NCBI RefSeq assembly: GCF_024320865.1
Contig: NZ_JANDBD010000006.1
Span: 186,001 to 250,000, forward strand
Reading direction: 5' to 3'
From: Mycolicibacterium arenosum
Lineage (GTDB): Bacteria; Actinomycetota; Actinomycetes; Mycobacteriales; Mycobacteriaceae
DNA: 64,000 nucleotides
The notes beneath the pieces were generated by a model that did not search any database, was not told where the DNA came from, and worked only from the letters and a program-made list of their open reading frames with translations. Both the position numbers and the translations under genes were made by a program. Of the stretch, positions 35,519 to 43,379 are shown piece after piece. The stretch's first letter is position 1. Each line of letters begins with the position of its first letter.

Positions 35519-35956
35519 TCAGTCGGTCGGCCGGCCCGTCGCCTGGTCGTTGTTCTTCTGCGCGCCCCATCCGCTGACCCGGTCGACGGTGATCAACGCG
35601 CTGACGCGAGCGCGGTCGCGATTGCCGTAGGGTTCGCCGGTGTACTGGCGGGACAGTGCGTCGATGTCGGCGAGGCCTTCGTCGTCGTACATCTCGGTGA
35701 CCCGCCCGATGACTGTCACATGGGTGTACCAGTCACCGTCGTCGATGACCGTGAGCGAGACGCGGGGATCGTTCCGGAGATGGTTCAGGCGGACGCGGCC
35801 CTCGTCCATGTTGACGAGCACCTGGTCGCCGCGTAGCAGATACCAGGTAGCGGCCGACACGGGCTGCCCGTCCTTGCGGACGGTGCAGATGACCGCCGGA
35901 TTGGCCTTGCTCAGCATTTCCCTGGCTGATTCGGATAGCGGTGAATTCGGCACCAC
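35519..35956 (-). CDS. PPOX-class F420/FMN-dependent oxidoreductase
   Basis: A 145-residue split-barrel protein: LSKANPAVICTVRKDGQPVSAATWYLL, VNMDEGRVRLNHLRNDPRVSLTVID and a C-terminal TGEPYGNRDRARVSALITVDRVSGWG. These match the F420-dependent split-barrel group common in mycobacteria, which reduces or oxidises small molecules using F420 or binds a flavin. GTG 35956 is preferred because AAGGAG (35968-35963) sits 6 nt before it; an in-frame ATG at 35971 would place the ribosome-binding site inside the coding region. It may be co-transcribed with the SDR at 36001-36789 (44-bp gap). Confidence 0.86.
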   Translation of the reverse strand: MVPNSPLSESAREMLSKANPAVICTVRKDGQPVSAATWYLLRGDQVLVNMDEGRVRLNHLRNDPRVSLTVIDDGDWYTHVTVIGRVTEMYDDEGLADIDALSRQYTGEPYGNRDRARVSALITVDRVSGWGAQKNNDQATGRPTD

Positions 35957-36000
35957 ACCATTCTCCTTCATCGGCGCCGAACGGACACCCACTTGCGGGT

Positions 36001-36789
36001 TCAGCCCTCGAGTGCGGTCTGGTAGCGCCGCATCCCCGCGATCCAGCGCTCGTAGTCGGAGCCCTTCTGCAGGTACATGTCGAGCACGACCGGGTGCGGT
36101 AGGACCAGGAAGCGCTCGGCGCGAACGGCTTCCACGGTCAGCTCGGCCACCCGCTCCGGACCGAGCACCTCGCCGGCCTGCCGAACCGCGGCAGCCGCGA
36201 GTTTCGTCGCCGGGTCGTCCGATGACACCATGCCGTTCAGCAGCGGGGTGTCCACCCCCATCGGGCACACGCACGACACCCCGATGCCCTTCGCGCCGTA
36301 GGTGATCGACAACCATTCGGCGAAGCCGACCGCCGCGTGCTTGGTGACGGCGTAGCCCGCGGCGCCGAGCTGCGTCAGCAAGCCGGCCGCCGACGCCACG
36401 GCCACGAAGTACCCGTGTCCGCGCGCCTCCCACTGGGGTACCAGGAGCTTGGCCGCCCGGACGTGCGCGCGCAGGTTCACGTCGATGATGCGATCCCAGT
36501 CGGACTCGTCGTCGCCGAGCCCCGGCGCCCCGGTGATGCCGGCGTTCGCGATGTACAGATCGACGGGACCGGGAGCCGCGTCGATGAGCCGGGTGATGCC
36601 GTCGGTGGTGCTGACATCCGTGGTGACCGCCACCGCGGAGTCCAGCCCCCGCACCGTCTCCGCGAGCCCCGCTTGGTCGACGTCACCCGCGACGACGGCC
36701 GCACCCGCTGCGGCGAACGCCGTGGCCAGGGCCCGCCCGATTCCCGAACCCGCGCCCGTGACGACGGCGATGCTGCCTTCGATGTCCAT
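36001..36789 (-). CDS. Short-chain dehydrogenase/reductase
   Basis: A 262-residue SDR. IAVVTGAGSGIGRALATAFAAAG is the NAD(P) loop, VVAGDVDQAGL carries the acidic residue favouring NAD, IANAGITG is the NAG motif and AASAAGLL...YAVTKHAAVGFAEWL holds the S-Y-K triad. The C-terminal extension VLPHPVVLDMYLQKGSDYERWIAGMRRYQ is typical of a mycobacterial SDR subgroup of unknown substrate. ATG 36789 was chosen; an upstream extension would be Arg/Ser-rich and lacks homology. It is separated from the acyl-CoA ligase operon upstream by 119 bp holding an inverted repeat. Confidence 0.88.
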   Translation of the reverse strand: MDIEGSIAVVTGAGSGIGRALATAFAAAGAAVVAGDVDQAGLAETVRGLDSAVAVTTDVSTTDGITRLIDAAPGPVDLYIANAGITGAPGLGDDESDWDRIIDVNLRAHVRAAKLLVPQWEARGHGYFVAVASAAGLLTQLGAAGYAVTKHAAVGFAEWLSITYGAKGIGVSCVCPMGVDTPLLNGMVSSDDPATKLAAAAVRQAGEVLGPERVAELTVEAVRAERFLVLPHPVVLDMYLQKGSDYERWIAGMRRYQTALEG

Positions 36790-36832
36790 GCGGTCGAACT
36801 TAGTCGGGCCAAGCGAGTGAGCCGATCGGGTG

Positions 36833-36892
36833 GCGAACGTGCGTGGACTGACGGAAACTCGCGCGTGTTGGCGTGCAGACACGCACGCTCGC
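36833..36892. repeat. Inverted repeat with 12-bp arms, possible dispersed mycobacterial element
   Basis: GCGAACGTGCGT (36833-36844) and ACGCACGCTCGC (36881-36892) pair at 11 of 12 positions around a 36-nt interior. The interior holds a smaller CGTGT/ACACG stem (about 36864-36882). It fills most of the gap between two same-strand genes. It could be a terminator-like RNA hairpin or a dispersed repeat; only one copy is in this window. Confidence 0.5.
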
Positions 36893-36908
36893 GGATGGAG
36901 CGGGGTGG

Positions 36909-38375
36909 CTACCTGGCCAGCTGCTCCCGCAGTGCCCGTTTGAGCACCTTGCCGTAGCTGTTCTTCGGCAGCTCGTCGACGTGGTGGTAGCGCTTGGGTC
37001 GCTTGAACCGGGCGATCCGCTCCAGCAGATGCGCGTCGAGTTCCGCGGCGTCCGCGGTACCCACGATGAACGCCACGACCACTTCACCCCACTCCTCGTC
37101 GTGCGCCCCCACGACGCACGCCTCGGTCACCTCCGGGTGCGTGATCAGCACCTCCTCGACCTCACGCGGGTAGATGTTGCTGCCTCCGCTGATCACCACG
37201 TCCTTGGACCGGTCGCGCAACGTCAGGTACCCACGCGCGTCGAACGAGCCCATGTCGCCGGTCCGCAGCCAGCCCTTCCGCAGGGTGGCCGCAGTGGCGT
37301 CCGGGTTCCGCCAGTACCCCGACATGACCACGTCGCCGCGGCAGACGATCTCGCCGATCTCGTCGACCGCGGCCGGAGCACCGTCGGCGTCGACCACTGC
37401 GACGTCGACCCCCGACCGTGCGTAACCGACCGAGCCCAGCGTCGCATCGTCGGCATTCAGGTGGTCGGCACGGCGCAGACCGGTGATCGTCATCGGCGCC
37501 TCACCCTGGCCGTACAACTGCACGAAGATCGGGCCGAACGCGGCCATCGCCTTCTTGAGCGAGTCGACGTACATCGGGCCGCCGCCGTAGACCACGGTGC
37601 GCAGGTTGGCCGGCCTCGGCCGTCCGGTCGCGACCAGCCGCTGCACCATCGTCGGCGCCAGGAAGCTGCTGCAGCCCGGATGCTGCTCGCACAGGTCCAG
37701 GAACTCATCGGGCTCGAACGCCGCCGACTCCGGAATCACCTGTCGCGCCCCGCGTAACACGTACGGTGCGATGTACAGGCCGGAGCCGTGTGACATCGGG
37801 GCGCCGTGCACCAGGCTGCAGTCGGCGTCGGGATCGTCGAAGTCGGCCAGGTGCGACACTGTCATCGCCATCAGGTTGCGGTGCGACAGCATCGCGCCCT
37901 TCGACCTGCCGGTGGTGCCGCTTGTGTAGAACAGCCACGCGAGGGCGTCGGGGTCGGTGTCGCGTGGCGGCGCCGACGGCTCCGCTGCCAGCCGTGCCGT
38001 GTACTCCGCGGAGTCCAGTACCTCCACCGCAACGTCCGTGAGCCCCGCCGCGATCTTGGGTGACGCGAAAACCGTTGCCGCACCTGAGTCGTCGAGGATC
38101 TGCTTCATCTCGAGAGCGTGCAGCTTGTAATTGATCGGGACGATGACGCATTCGGCCGCCCACGTCGCGAACATCAGCTCGACGATCTCGGGGCGGTTCT
38201 CGCTCGCGACGGCGATGCGGGTGCCCGGCTCGTGTGCGGCCCGCAGGGTCGCGGCCAGTGCCAGCGCGCGGTCCCGCACCTGCGCCCACGTGTGCAACTG
38301 CCGGGTGCCGACGAACACCGCGCCGCGGTCGGCGTGCCTGCTCGCGGCCTGGTCCAGCAGCGCGAAGAGGTTCAC
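36909..38375 (-). CDS. AMP-forming acyl-CoA ligase/synthetase
   Basis: A 488-residue adenylate-forming enzyme. P-loop-like LFYTSGTTGRSKGAMLSHRNL, the YGQGEAPMTIT aromatic/substrate motif, the adenine-binding GDMGSFDARGYLTLRDRSKDVVISGGSNIYPREVEEVL hinge and the catalytic lysine in PKNSYGKVLKRALRE are all intact. It activates a carboxylate to an acyl-AMP and then acyl-CoA. GTG 38375 is preferred because it makes a GTGA overlap with the upstream SDR and homology begins at NLFALLDQAASRH. Last gene of the minus-strand arm of the catabolic island. Substrate unknown. Confidence 0.9.
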   Translation of the reverse strand: MNLFALLDQAASRHADRGAVFVGTRQLHTWAQVRDRALALAATLRAAHEPGTRIAVASENRPEIVELMFATWAAECVIVPINYKLHALEMKQILDDSGAATVFASPKIAAGLTDVAVEVLDSAEYTARLAAEPSAPPRDTDPDALAWLFYTSGTTGRSKGAMLSHRNLMAMTVSHLADFDDPDADCSLVHGAPMSHGSGLYIAPYVLRGARQVIPESAAFEPDEFLDLCEQHPGCSSFLAPTMVQRLVATGRPRPANLRTVVYGGGPMYVDSLKKAMAAFGPIFVQLYGQGEAPMTITGLRRADHLNADDATLGSVGYARSGVDVAVVDADGAPAAVDEIGEIVCRGDVVMSGYWRNPDATAATLRKGWLRTGDMGSFDARGYLTLRDRSKDVVISGGSNIYPREVEEVLITHPEVTEACVVGAHDEEWGEVVVAFIVGTADAAELDAHLLERIARFKRPKRYHHVDELPKNSYGKVLKRALREQLAR

Positions 38376-39136
38376 CGCGGCACCCACTCCGAGTTCAACG
38401 CGAAATCGGACAGGTACTTGGTGGAGGTCCACCCCCCGTCGACGACGATGGTCTGCCCGTTGATGAAACTGCCGCCGTCCGAGCACAGGAACGCGATCGT
38501 GCTCGCGATGTCCTCGACGCGGCCCAGTCGCGGATACGGCGTCATCTCGGTGTTGATCTTGCGGAACCGGTCGTCGTCGAGACGCTTCTCGACCATCGGC
38601 GTGACGGTGACCCCCGGCGCCACCGCGTTGCAGCGGATGCCCTGCGGCCCGTACTGCGCGGCGATGTGGGTCGTCAGCGCGGTCAGCCCGCCCTTGGCCG
38701 CCGAGTACGCGCCGCCGCGCAGACCGCCGACGACGGCGAACGTCGACGTGATGTTCACGATGCCCGACCCGGACCGCATGTGCGGGATGACGTCCCGCGC
38801 GAGCCGGAACGGCGCCCGCAGCATGATGCCGAGGAAGTGGTCGAGGGTCTCGTCGTCGGTCTCGTGCAACGGTTTCGGGCTGCCGATGCCCGCGTTGTTG
38901 ACCAGGAAGTCGATCCGGCCCCAGCGCTCGAGAGCGGCGGCCACGATCCGCGCGGGACCGTCGTCGGCGGTGAGGTCGACGGCGAGCGTTGCGATTGCGG
39001 GATGCTGCGCGGCCAGATCGGCCAGGCGTGCCTCGTCGCGTCCGGTGCCGAGCACCGACATGCCCGCCTCCGCCAGCTTCAACGCGGTGCCGAAGCCGAT
39101 CCCGCTGCTCGCTCCGGTGACGATCGCTACCTGCAT
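38372..39136 (-). CDS. Short-chain dehydrogenase/reductase (FabG-like)
   Basis: A 254-residue classical SDR: VAIVTGASSGIGFGTALKLAEAG, VNNAGIGSPKPLHE, catalytic S in ITSTFAVVGGLRG, Y/K in YSAAKGGLTALT, and C-terminal FLCSDGGSFINGQTIVVDGGWTSTKYLSDF. The C-terminal VDGGW end is typical of FabG-like enzymes working on hydroxy/keto acyl or alicyclic alcohols. It is sandwiched between two AMP-forming ligase genes (4-bp gap upstream, 4-nt overlap downstream), suggesting it oxidises a CoA-ester or its precursor in the same pathway. Confidence 0.88.
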   Translation of the reverse strand: MQVAIVTGASSGIGFGTALKLAEAGMSVLGTGRDEARLADLAAQHPAIATLAVDLTADDGPARIVAAALERWGRIDFLVNNAGIGSPKPLHETDDETLDHFLGIMLRAPFRLARDVIPHMRSGSGIVNITSTFAVVGGLRGGAYSAAKGGLTALTTHIAAQYGPQGIRCNAVAPGVTVTPMVEKRLDDDRFRKINTEMTPYPRLGRVEDIASTIAFLCSDGGSFINGQTIVVDGGWTSTKYLSDFALNSEWVPR

Positions 39137-39140
39137 CTGC

Positions 39141-40805
39141 CTATCCTCTGTCTTCCCCGTCGCTTCGCTCGCCCTGGTCAGTCAGTGTCGCGCGGATGCG
39201 GTGCTTCAGCACCTTGCCCGCGTCGTTCTTGGGCAGCGCGTCCCACAGTTCAACCCGTTCGGGCACTTTGAACACGGCCATGCCGAGTGCCTGAAGGTAG
39301 TCGCGCAGCATCGCGACGTCCGGCGCCGCGTCACCCGCGGGCACGATCACCGCGCAGGCCCGTTCGCCGGTGCGCGCGTCGGGCACACCCACGACGGCCA
39401 CCTCCGCGATACCGGGATGGCCGACGAGCGCGTCCTCGATCTCCTTGGGGGAGATGTTCTCGCCGTTGCGGATGATGACGTCCTTCGCGCGCCCCGTCAC
39501 CACCAGTGCGCCGGCCTGCCAGCGCGCCAGATCACCCGACCGGAAGTACCCGTCGCGATCGAAGCTGTCGGCCTCGTCCTCGGGGTGCAGGTACCCGACC
39601 AGCATCTGTGCGCCGCGCGCGCACACCTCGCCGATCTGGCCGCCCATTCCGCCGGGATCACGCGCCACCAGCCACACGTCGGCGATGCCGGGGCGGCCGT
39701 CGGTGTCCGCCGCGGCCTCGGGATCGTCAAGTGCGCCAACGGTTGTCACGGGGACCTCGGTGGAACCGTAGACGCGCGAGACCACGGCGCGCTCGAAGTA
39801 GTCGTTGGCGGTGCGGATCAGCGACGGCGGCACCGACGCGCCGCCGCAGATGAAGACCTTGAGATCGGGTAGCCGGGTGGCCGCGCGCTCGGCGGCCGCC
39901 AGGAGGTGCTGCAGGAACGGGGTCGCGCCCGCCATGTGGGTGCAGCGGTGCTCGCCCATCAGCGTCACGGCGTCGTCCGCGTTCCACGACTCCATCAACA
40001 CCGCGCGGGCCCCCAGCAGCAGTGGGATCTCGAAGGTGTAGATGGATCCGCCGATGTGCGCGATCGGCGACGCCACCAGAAACGTGTCGCCGGGATCGAT
40101 GCGCCAGTGCTGGCCCAGCTGCCGGATCAGCGCGTGCAGCGAATTGTGGCTGTGCAGAACACCCTTCGGGCGCCCGGTGGTGCCGGACGTGTACATGATC
40201 ATGCGGACCGCGTCCGGGTTCAGGTCGGGTCCGGGTACCGATGCCGTGCCGAACAGTTCGTGGTAGCCGGTGTGCCCGCCCGCCTCCCCGCGCACGACCA
40301 CGACCTCCGGCGGCGTGTCGAGGTTCGCGGTGACCCTGCCGAGCATCGCGGCGTAGTCGTGCCCGCGGAACTCGTTCGGGATGAACACCATCCGGCTGTC
40401 GCAGTCGTCGAGGATGAACCCCAGTTCGTGGTCGCGCAGCGACGGCAGGATCGGGTTGACCACCATGCCCGCCAGCGTCGCCCCGAGGTAGACGACGGCG
40501 GCCTCGTGCCAGTTGGGCAGCATGAACGACACGACGCTGCCCGTCGGCATCCGCGACGTCATGGCGGCGGCCAGGGCGGTGGCGCGGGCGTGCAGTTCAC
40601 GGCACGTCAGCGCGACGTCGCCGTCGACCACCAGCACGCGGTCGGGGGCGACGCGGGCGGCCTCGCGCAACGCGTCGGCGAGCGTCGTGTCGACCCACAG
40701 GCCGGCGTGGTAGGCGGCCGCAGCGTGGTCGTCATCCCACCGGATTGACCGTCCCTCAACGATTTTCCGGCCGACAGCCGGTCCGGACTCCGTCGTCGGT
40801 GTCAT
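39141..40805 (-). CDS. AMP-forming CoA ligase, cyclohexanecarboxylate-CoA ligase-like
   Basis: A 554-residue adenylate-forming ligase. RMIMYTSGTTGRPKGVLHSHNSL is the P-loop motif, VYGSTEVPVTT the aromatic motif, GDLARWQAGALVVTGRAKDVIIRNGENISPKEIEDAL the hinge, and LPKNDAGKVLKHRIR carries the catalytic lysine. The N-terminal WVDTTLADALREAARVAPDRV and PNWHEAAVVYLGATLAGMVVNPILPSLRDHELGFIL recall ligases for alicyclic or short-chain carboxylates. ATG 40805 is used; GTG 40814 is an alternative, and neither has a strong ribosome-binding site. It follows the GntR gene by 18 bp. Confidence 0.9.
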   Translation of the reverse strand: MTPTTESGPAVGRKIVEGRSIRWDDDHAAAAYHAGLWVDTTLADALREAARVAPDRVLVVDGDVALTCRELHARATALAAAMTSRMPTGSVVSFMLPNWHEAAVVYLGATLAGMVVNPILPSLRDHELGFILDDCDSRMVFIPNEFRGHDYAAMLGRVTANLDTPPEVVVVRGEAGGHTGYHELFGTASVPGPDLNPDAVRMIMYTSGTTGRPKGVLHSHNSLHALIRQLGQHWRIDPGDTFLVASPIAHIGGSIYTFEIPLLLGARAVLMESWNADDAVTLMGEHRCTHMAGATPFLQHLLAAAERAATRLPDLKVFICGGASVPPSLIRTANDYFERAVVSRVYGSTEVPVTTVGALDDPEAAADTDGRPGIADVWLVARDPGGMGGQIGEVCARGAQMLVGYLHPEDEADSFDRDGYFRSGDLARWQAGALVVTGRAKDVIIRNGENISPKEIEDALVGHPGIAEVAVVGVPDARTGERACAVIVPAGDAAPDVAMLRDYLQALGMAVFKVPERVELWDALPKNDAGKVLKHRIRATLTDQGERSDGEDRG

Positions 40806-40823
40806 CGCATCCACGCTCGCAGC

Positions 40824-41570
40824 CTATGCCTTCACGCGGCGCATGGTCATGGAGTAGCGAAACCGCGCCGCCGGGTGGGTGTTGATCGTGACCTGTGCGA
40901 TCTCCCCGTCGGACGTCGTGTAGGTGCGACGCATCTCCAGGGCGGCGGTACCCGCGTCGACCTTGAGGTCGGCGGCCAACCCCGGTGACGCGACGACCGC
41001 CGCGATCTCCTGGTGCACCTCGACGACGCTGACACCGAACAGGTCCTCGATCAGGGGGAAGATCGGCCCGTTGTGACGCTGCAGGAGCCTGCCGACCGCG
41101 GCGAACGTGCGGTTGACGTAGTACTCGGTCCGGCAGATGGGTTCCGGTGAACCCTCCGCCGTGCGGGTGCCGCGCACGACGAGCCACTCCGAACCCGCGG
41201 GCAGGCCGGTGTGCGCGGCGAGGTCCTCGTCGAGAGTCACCATGGTGTTGGACTCGATCGCGAACTCCGCGCCCGCTGCGAACGCCAGCAGGTCGTTGAT
41301 CGACATCACTTCCTGCGCATACGAATTCGACGCGGTGCGGGCGACCACCAGCGTGCCCGCCCGCGGCCGCGACGAGACCAGGTTGTCGTCGCGCAGCCGG
41401 CGCAGCGCCTCGCGCACGGTGTACCGGCTGACCCCGAAACGCTCGCAGAGATCGTGCTCGGTGGGCAGTTGGCTGCCCACCGGGTAAACGCCCTCCACGA
41501 TCTCCTTGCGCAGGGTGCGCGCCACCTGCAGATAGCGGTGGTCGGCGGGAGCCTCCCGCTCGACGGTCAT
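40824..41570 (-). CDS. GntR-family regulator with UTRA sensor domain (HutC type)
   Basis: A 248-residue regulator. The winged HTH is RKEIVEGVYPVGSQLPTEHDLCERFGVSRYTVREALRRLRDDNLVSSRPRAGTLVVA. The UTRA-like ligand domain follows (LAAHTGLPAGSEWLVVRGTRTAEGSPEPICRTEYYVN, and the C-terminal MRRTYTTSDGEIAQVTINTHPAARFRYSM). It lies inside the minus-strand operon 31 bp after the SMP-30-like gene. The GntR-like palindrome TTGTCCGGACAA and a 10/12 copy lie in the divergent control region at 43210-43379, so it likely controls both arms of the island, with a CoA-ester or acid intermediate as inducer (inferred). Confidence 0.9.
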   Translation of the reverse strand: MTVEREAPADHRYLQVARTLRKEIVEGVYPVGSQLPTEHDLCERFGVSRYTVREALRRLRDDNLVSSRPRAGTLVVARTASNSYAQEVMSINDLLAFAAGAEFAIESNTMVTLDEDLAAHTGLPAGSEWLVVRGTRTAEGSPEPICRTEYYVNRTFAAVGRLLQRHNGPIFPLIEDLFGVSVVEVHQEIAAVVASPGLAADLKVDAGTAALEMRRTYTTSDGEIAQVTINTHPAARFRYSMTMRRVKA

Positions 41571-41601
41571 GCGCGATCCCGCTTCGCTTCTCGCTGGGAA
41601 G

Positions 41602-43209
41602 TCACGTGCCCACCCTGCGCAGGGCCTGCACGCTGCCATCGCCGTCGCAGGACACGTAGAGCGTGCCGTCCGGCCCCGCGGCGATCCCGGCGAACGGCCC
41701 CTGCGGTCCGGAGAACGGCGGCATGCCCTTGAGCGGCTTGGGGTCCACGCCCGGCGGCGGCCCGATGGGCAGGCCGGACGCCAGCGTGGTGCGGGTGTTC
41801 GTCACGGGATCCACCGCGAGGACCGCCTGTGCGCCCGCGTCGACGATGTACAGCGCCTCAGCGGTCGCGAGCAGCCCCTGAGGCCTGATCAGTCCGTCGA
41901 CGACGCTCTCCGTGCCCGAGCCGGTGAGCCGCACCACCCGGCCGGCTTCCGAGACGAGCACGGTGCCGTCGGGGGTGACGGTCACGCCGACGGGGGTGTC
42001 GAGTCCGGTGGCGAGCACCTCGACGTCGCCGGGGCCGATGCCCAGGACCCGGCCCGTGCCCTGCTCCACAGCGATGATGCCCCGCGGCCCCACCGCCACC
42101 CCGTACAGCTGATCGAAACCGTCTGCCAGATAGTCGGTTTCGCCGGATTCGGGGCGGTACCGGCCGACCTGACCGCCGGACGTGGTGACGACGAACTCAC
42201 CGGGTGTGCCGGACGGCACCAGCCCGCGCAGGAAGCCGGGGTAGCCGGGGGAGAACAGCATCGCGACGGTCTCGAGTGAGCCGTCGGCGGCGATCGTGTA
42301 GAGGTAGGTGCCGTCGGCGACGTACAGCCTGCCGTCGTCGCCCACGGCGAGATCCAGCGGCCAGTTCAGGGCGCCGGGCAGCGTCGTGCGCGTGCGGCCC
42401 GCGCCGACGATCTCGGTGATCTCGCCGGTGAAGTTGGAGACGAACAGCCGTCCGCCCACGAACGTGCAGTTGTCGAGGCCGGGGGTGAGCTGTGCCATCA
42501 CCCGCTGTTCACCGGTGCGCGGGTCGATCTGAAGGACCTGGCCGCTGGCCACCTGGGTCGAGACGATGAGTCCCTCGGCGTCGAACTTCACCGAGTCGGG
42601 CACGCCGAGGCCGGTGGCGACGACGTCGACCGCGGGTTCCGCGGCGTCGGGATCGATCCGCCAGATCTCGTTGGCGGTCATCACGGGGAAGTAGAGCATC
42701 CCGTCGGGGCCCACCTCCATCGCGTTGGGCGACGGCATGTTCTCGAGCAGCACGCGCGGTGGTCCGCCGTCGAGGTCGAACTCCATGAGGCGACCGCCGT
42801 CGCGGCACTCGTTGATGAACAGTCGGTCCTGATGGAACGTGATGCCGTTGGCCGACGGGATGTCGTCGCGCAGCACCCTGGAGCGGCCGGCCGGGTCGCG
42901 GAGGCTGACCCGGCCCTCCATCACCTCGGTCGCGACCATGTTGCCGCGGGAGTCGAACGCGATGTCGTCGGGAGCGATGATGTCGCCGCCCTTGGCGCTG
43001 ATGGTCTCGATGACCCCGGTATCGACGTCGAGCGCGCTGATCTGGCTGCCGGTGACCTGGGCGATGTAGATGCGGCCGTCCGGGCCGGTCCGCAGACCGT
43101 TCGCTCCGAACAGTCGGCTGGGCGCGGTCAGTCGGTCGAGCCGCCAGCCGTCGGCGACCTCGGCCTGCGGGTTGCCGGGGTAGCGGCTGCGGGTTTCGGG
43201 GGAGGACAT
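41602..43209 (-). CDS. Double SMP-30/gluconolactonase-like beta-propeller protein
   Basis: A 535-residue protein made of repeated propeller blades such as GLRTGPDGRIYIAQVTGSQISALDVDTG, IAFDSRGNMVATEVMEGRVSL, AMEVGPDGMLYFPVMTANEIWRID, LAVGDDGRLYVADGTYLYTI, VTPDGTVLVSEAGRVVRL and IAAGPDGTLYVSCDGDGSVQAL. It is long enough for about two six-bladed propellers of the SMP-30/strictosidine-synthase class, which includes lactonases. No signal peptide is visible. In this island a lactonase acting on the product of the Baeyer-Villiger enzyme is attractive but inferred. ATG 43209; first gene of the minus-strand operon. Confidence 0.82.
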   Translation of the reverse strand: MSSPETRSRYPGNPQAEVADGWRLDRLTAPSRLFGANGLRTGPDGRIYIAQVTGSQISALDVDTGVIETISAKGGDIIAPDDIAFDSRGNMVATEVMEGRVSLRDPAGRSRVLRDDIPSANGITFHQDRLFINECRDGGRLMEFDLDGGPPRVLLENMPSPNAMEVGPDGMLYFPVMTANEIWRIDPDAAEPAVDVVATGLGVPDSVKFDAEGLIVSTQVASGQVLQIDPRTGEQRVMAQLTPGLDNCTFVGGRLFVSNFTGEITEIVGAGRTRTTLPGALNWPLDLAVGDDGRLYVADGTYLYTIAADGSLETVAMLFSPGYPGFLRGLVPSGTPGEFVVTTSGGQVGRYRPESGETDYLADGFDQLYGVAVGPRGIIAVEQGTGRVLGIGPGDVEVLATGLDTPVGVTVTPDGTVLVSEAGRVVRLTGSGTESVVDGLIRPQGLLATAEALYIVDAGAQAVLAVDPVTNTRTTLASGLPIGPPPGVDPKPLKGMPPFSGPQGPFAGIAAGPDGTLYVSCDGDGSVQALRRVGT

Positions 43210-43242
43210 GGGAGCCACCGGTCGGACGATAGCAACTCGTAT

Positions 43243-43254
43243 TAGTCCAGACAA
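43243..43254. promoter_or_regulatory. Imperfect GntR-type operator (distal copy)
   Basis: TAGTCCAGACAA matches the perfect palindrome at 43339-43350 at 10 of 12 positions. It lies 34-45 bp upstream of the minus-strand SMP-30-like start, so it is well placed to control that operon. Confidence 0.55.
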
Positions 43255-43281
43255 TAACCCCGACGGTTTCAGGGGGCGGCC

Positions 43282-43317
43282 TTGACGTGCGGCTGATCGT
43301 AGGAGAACTATGTTCTC
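43282..43317 (+). promoter_or_regulatory. Promoter with overlapping 15-bp inverted repeat
   Basis: TTGACG (43282-43287) is followed after 18 nt by AACTAT (43306-43311), a fair -35/-10 pair for the plus-strand operon. GAGAAC-TAT-GTTCTC (43303-43317), with perfect 6-bp arms, covers the -10, so a bound regulator would block initiation. The repeat differs from the GntR-type sites on either side and may serve a second regulator. Confidence 0.55.
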
Positions 43318-43338
43318 AATGTAATGCACGCCGTTGTC

Positions 43339-43350
43339 TTGTCCGGACAA
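43339..43350. promoter_or_regulatory. Perfect GntR-type operator (proximal copy)
   Basis: TTGTCCGGACAA is a perfect 12-bp palindrome with the GT-C-C-G-G-AC core expected of FadR/HutC-type GntR sites. It falls in the likely 5' leader of the plus-strand operon, 29 nt before the GTG of the ThDP enzyme gene. The GntR gene at 40824-41570 is the natural ligand. Confidence 0.7.
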
Positions 43351-43379
43351 TTGGTTAGAGACATGGGAGAGAACCGACA

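Noticed and set aside
40779..40786. GTCCGGAC core resembling the GntR operator
   Set aside because: It lies inside the N-terminal coding region of a CoA ligase, lacks the flanking TT/AA and is likely chance in high-GC DNA.
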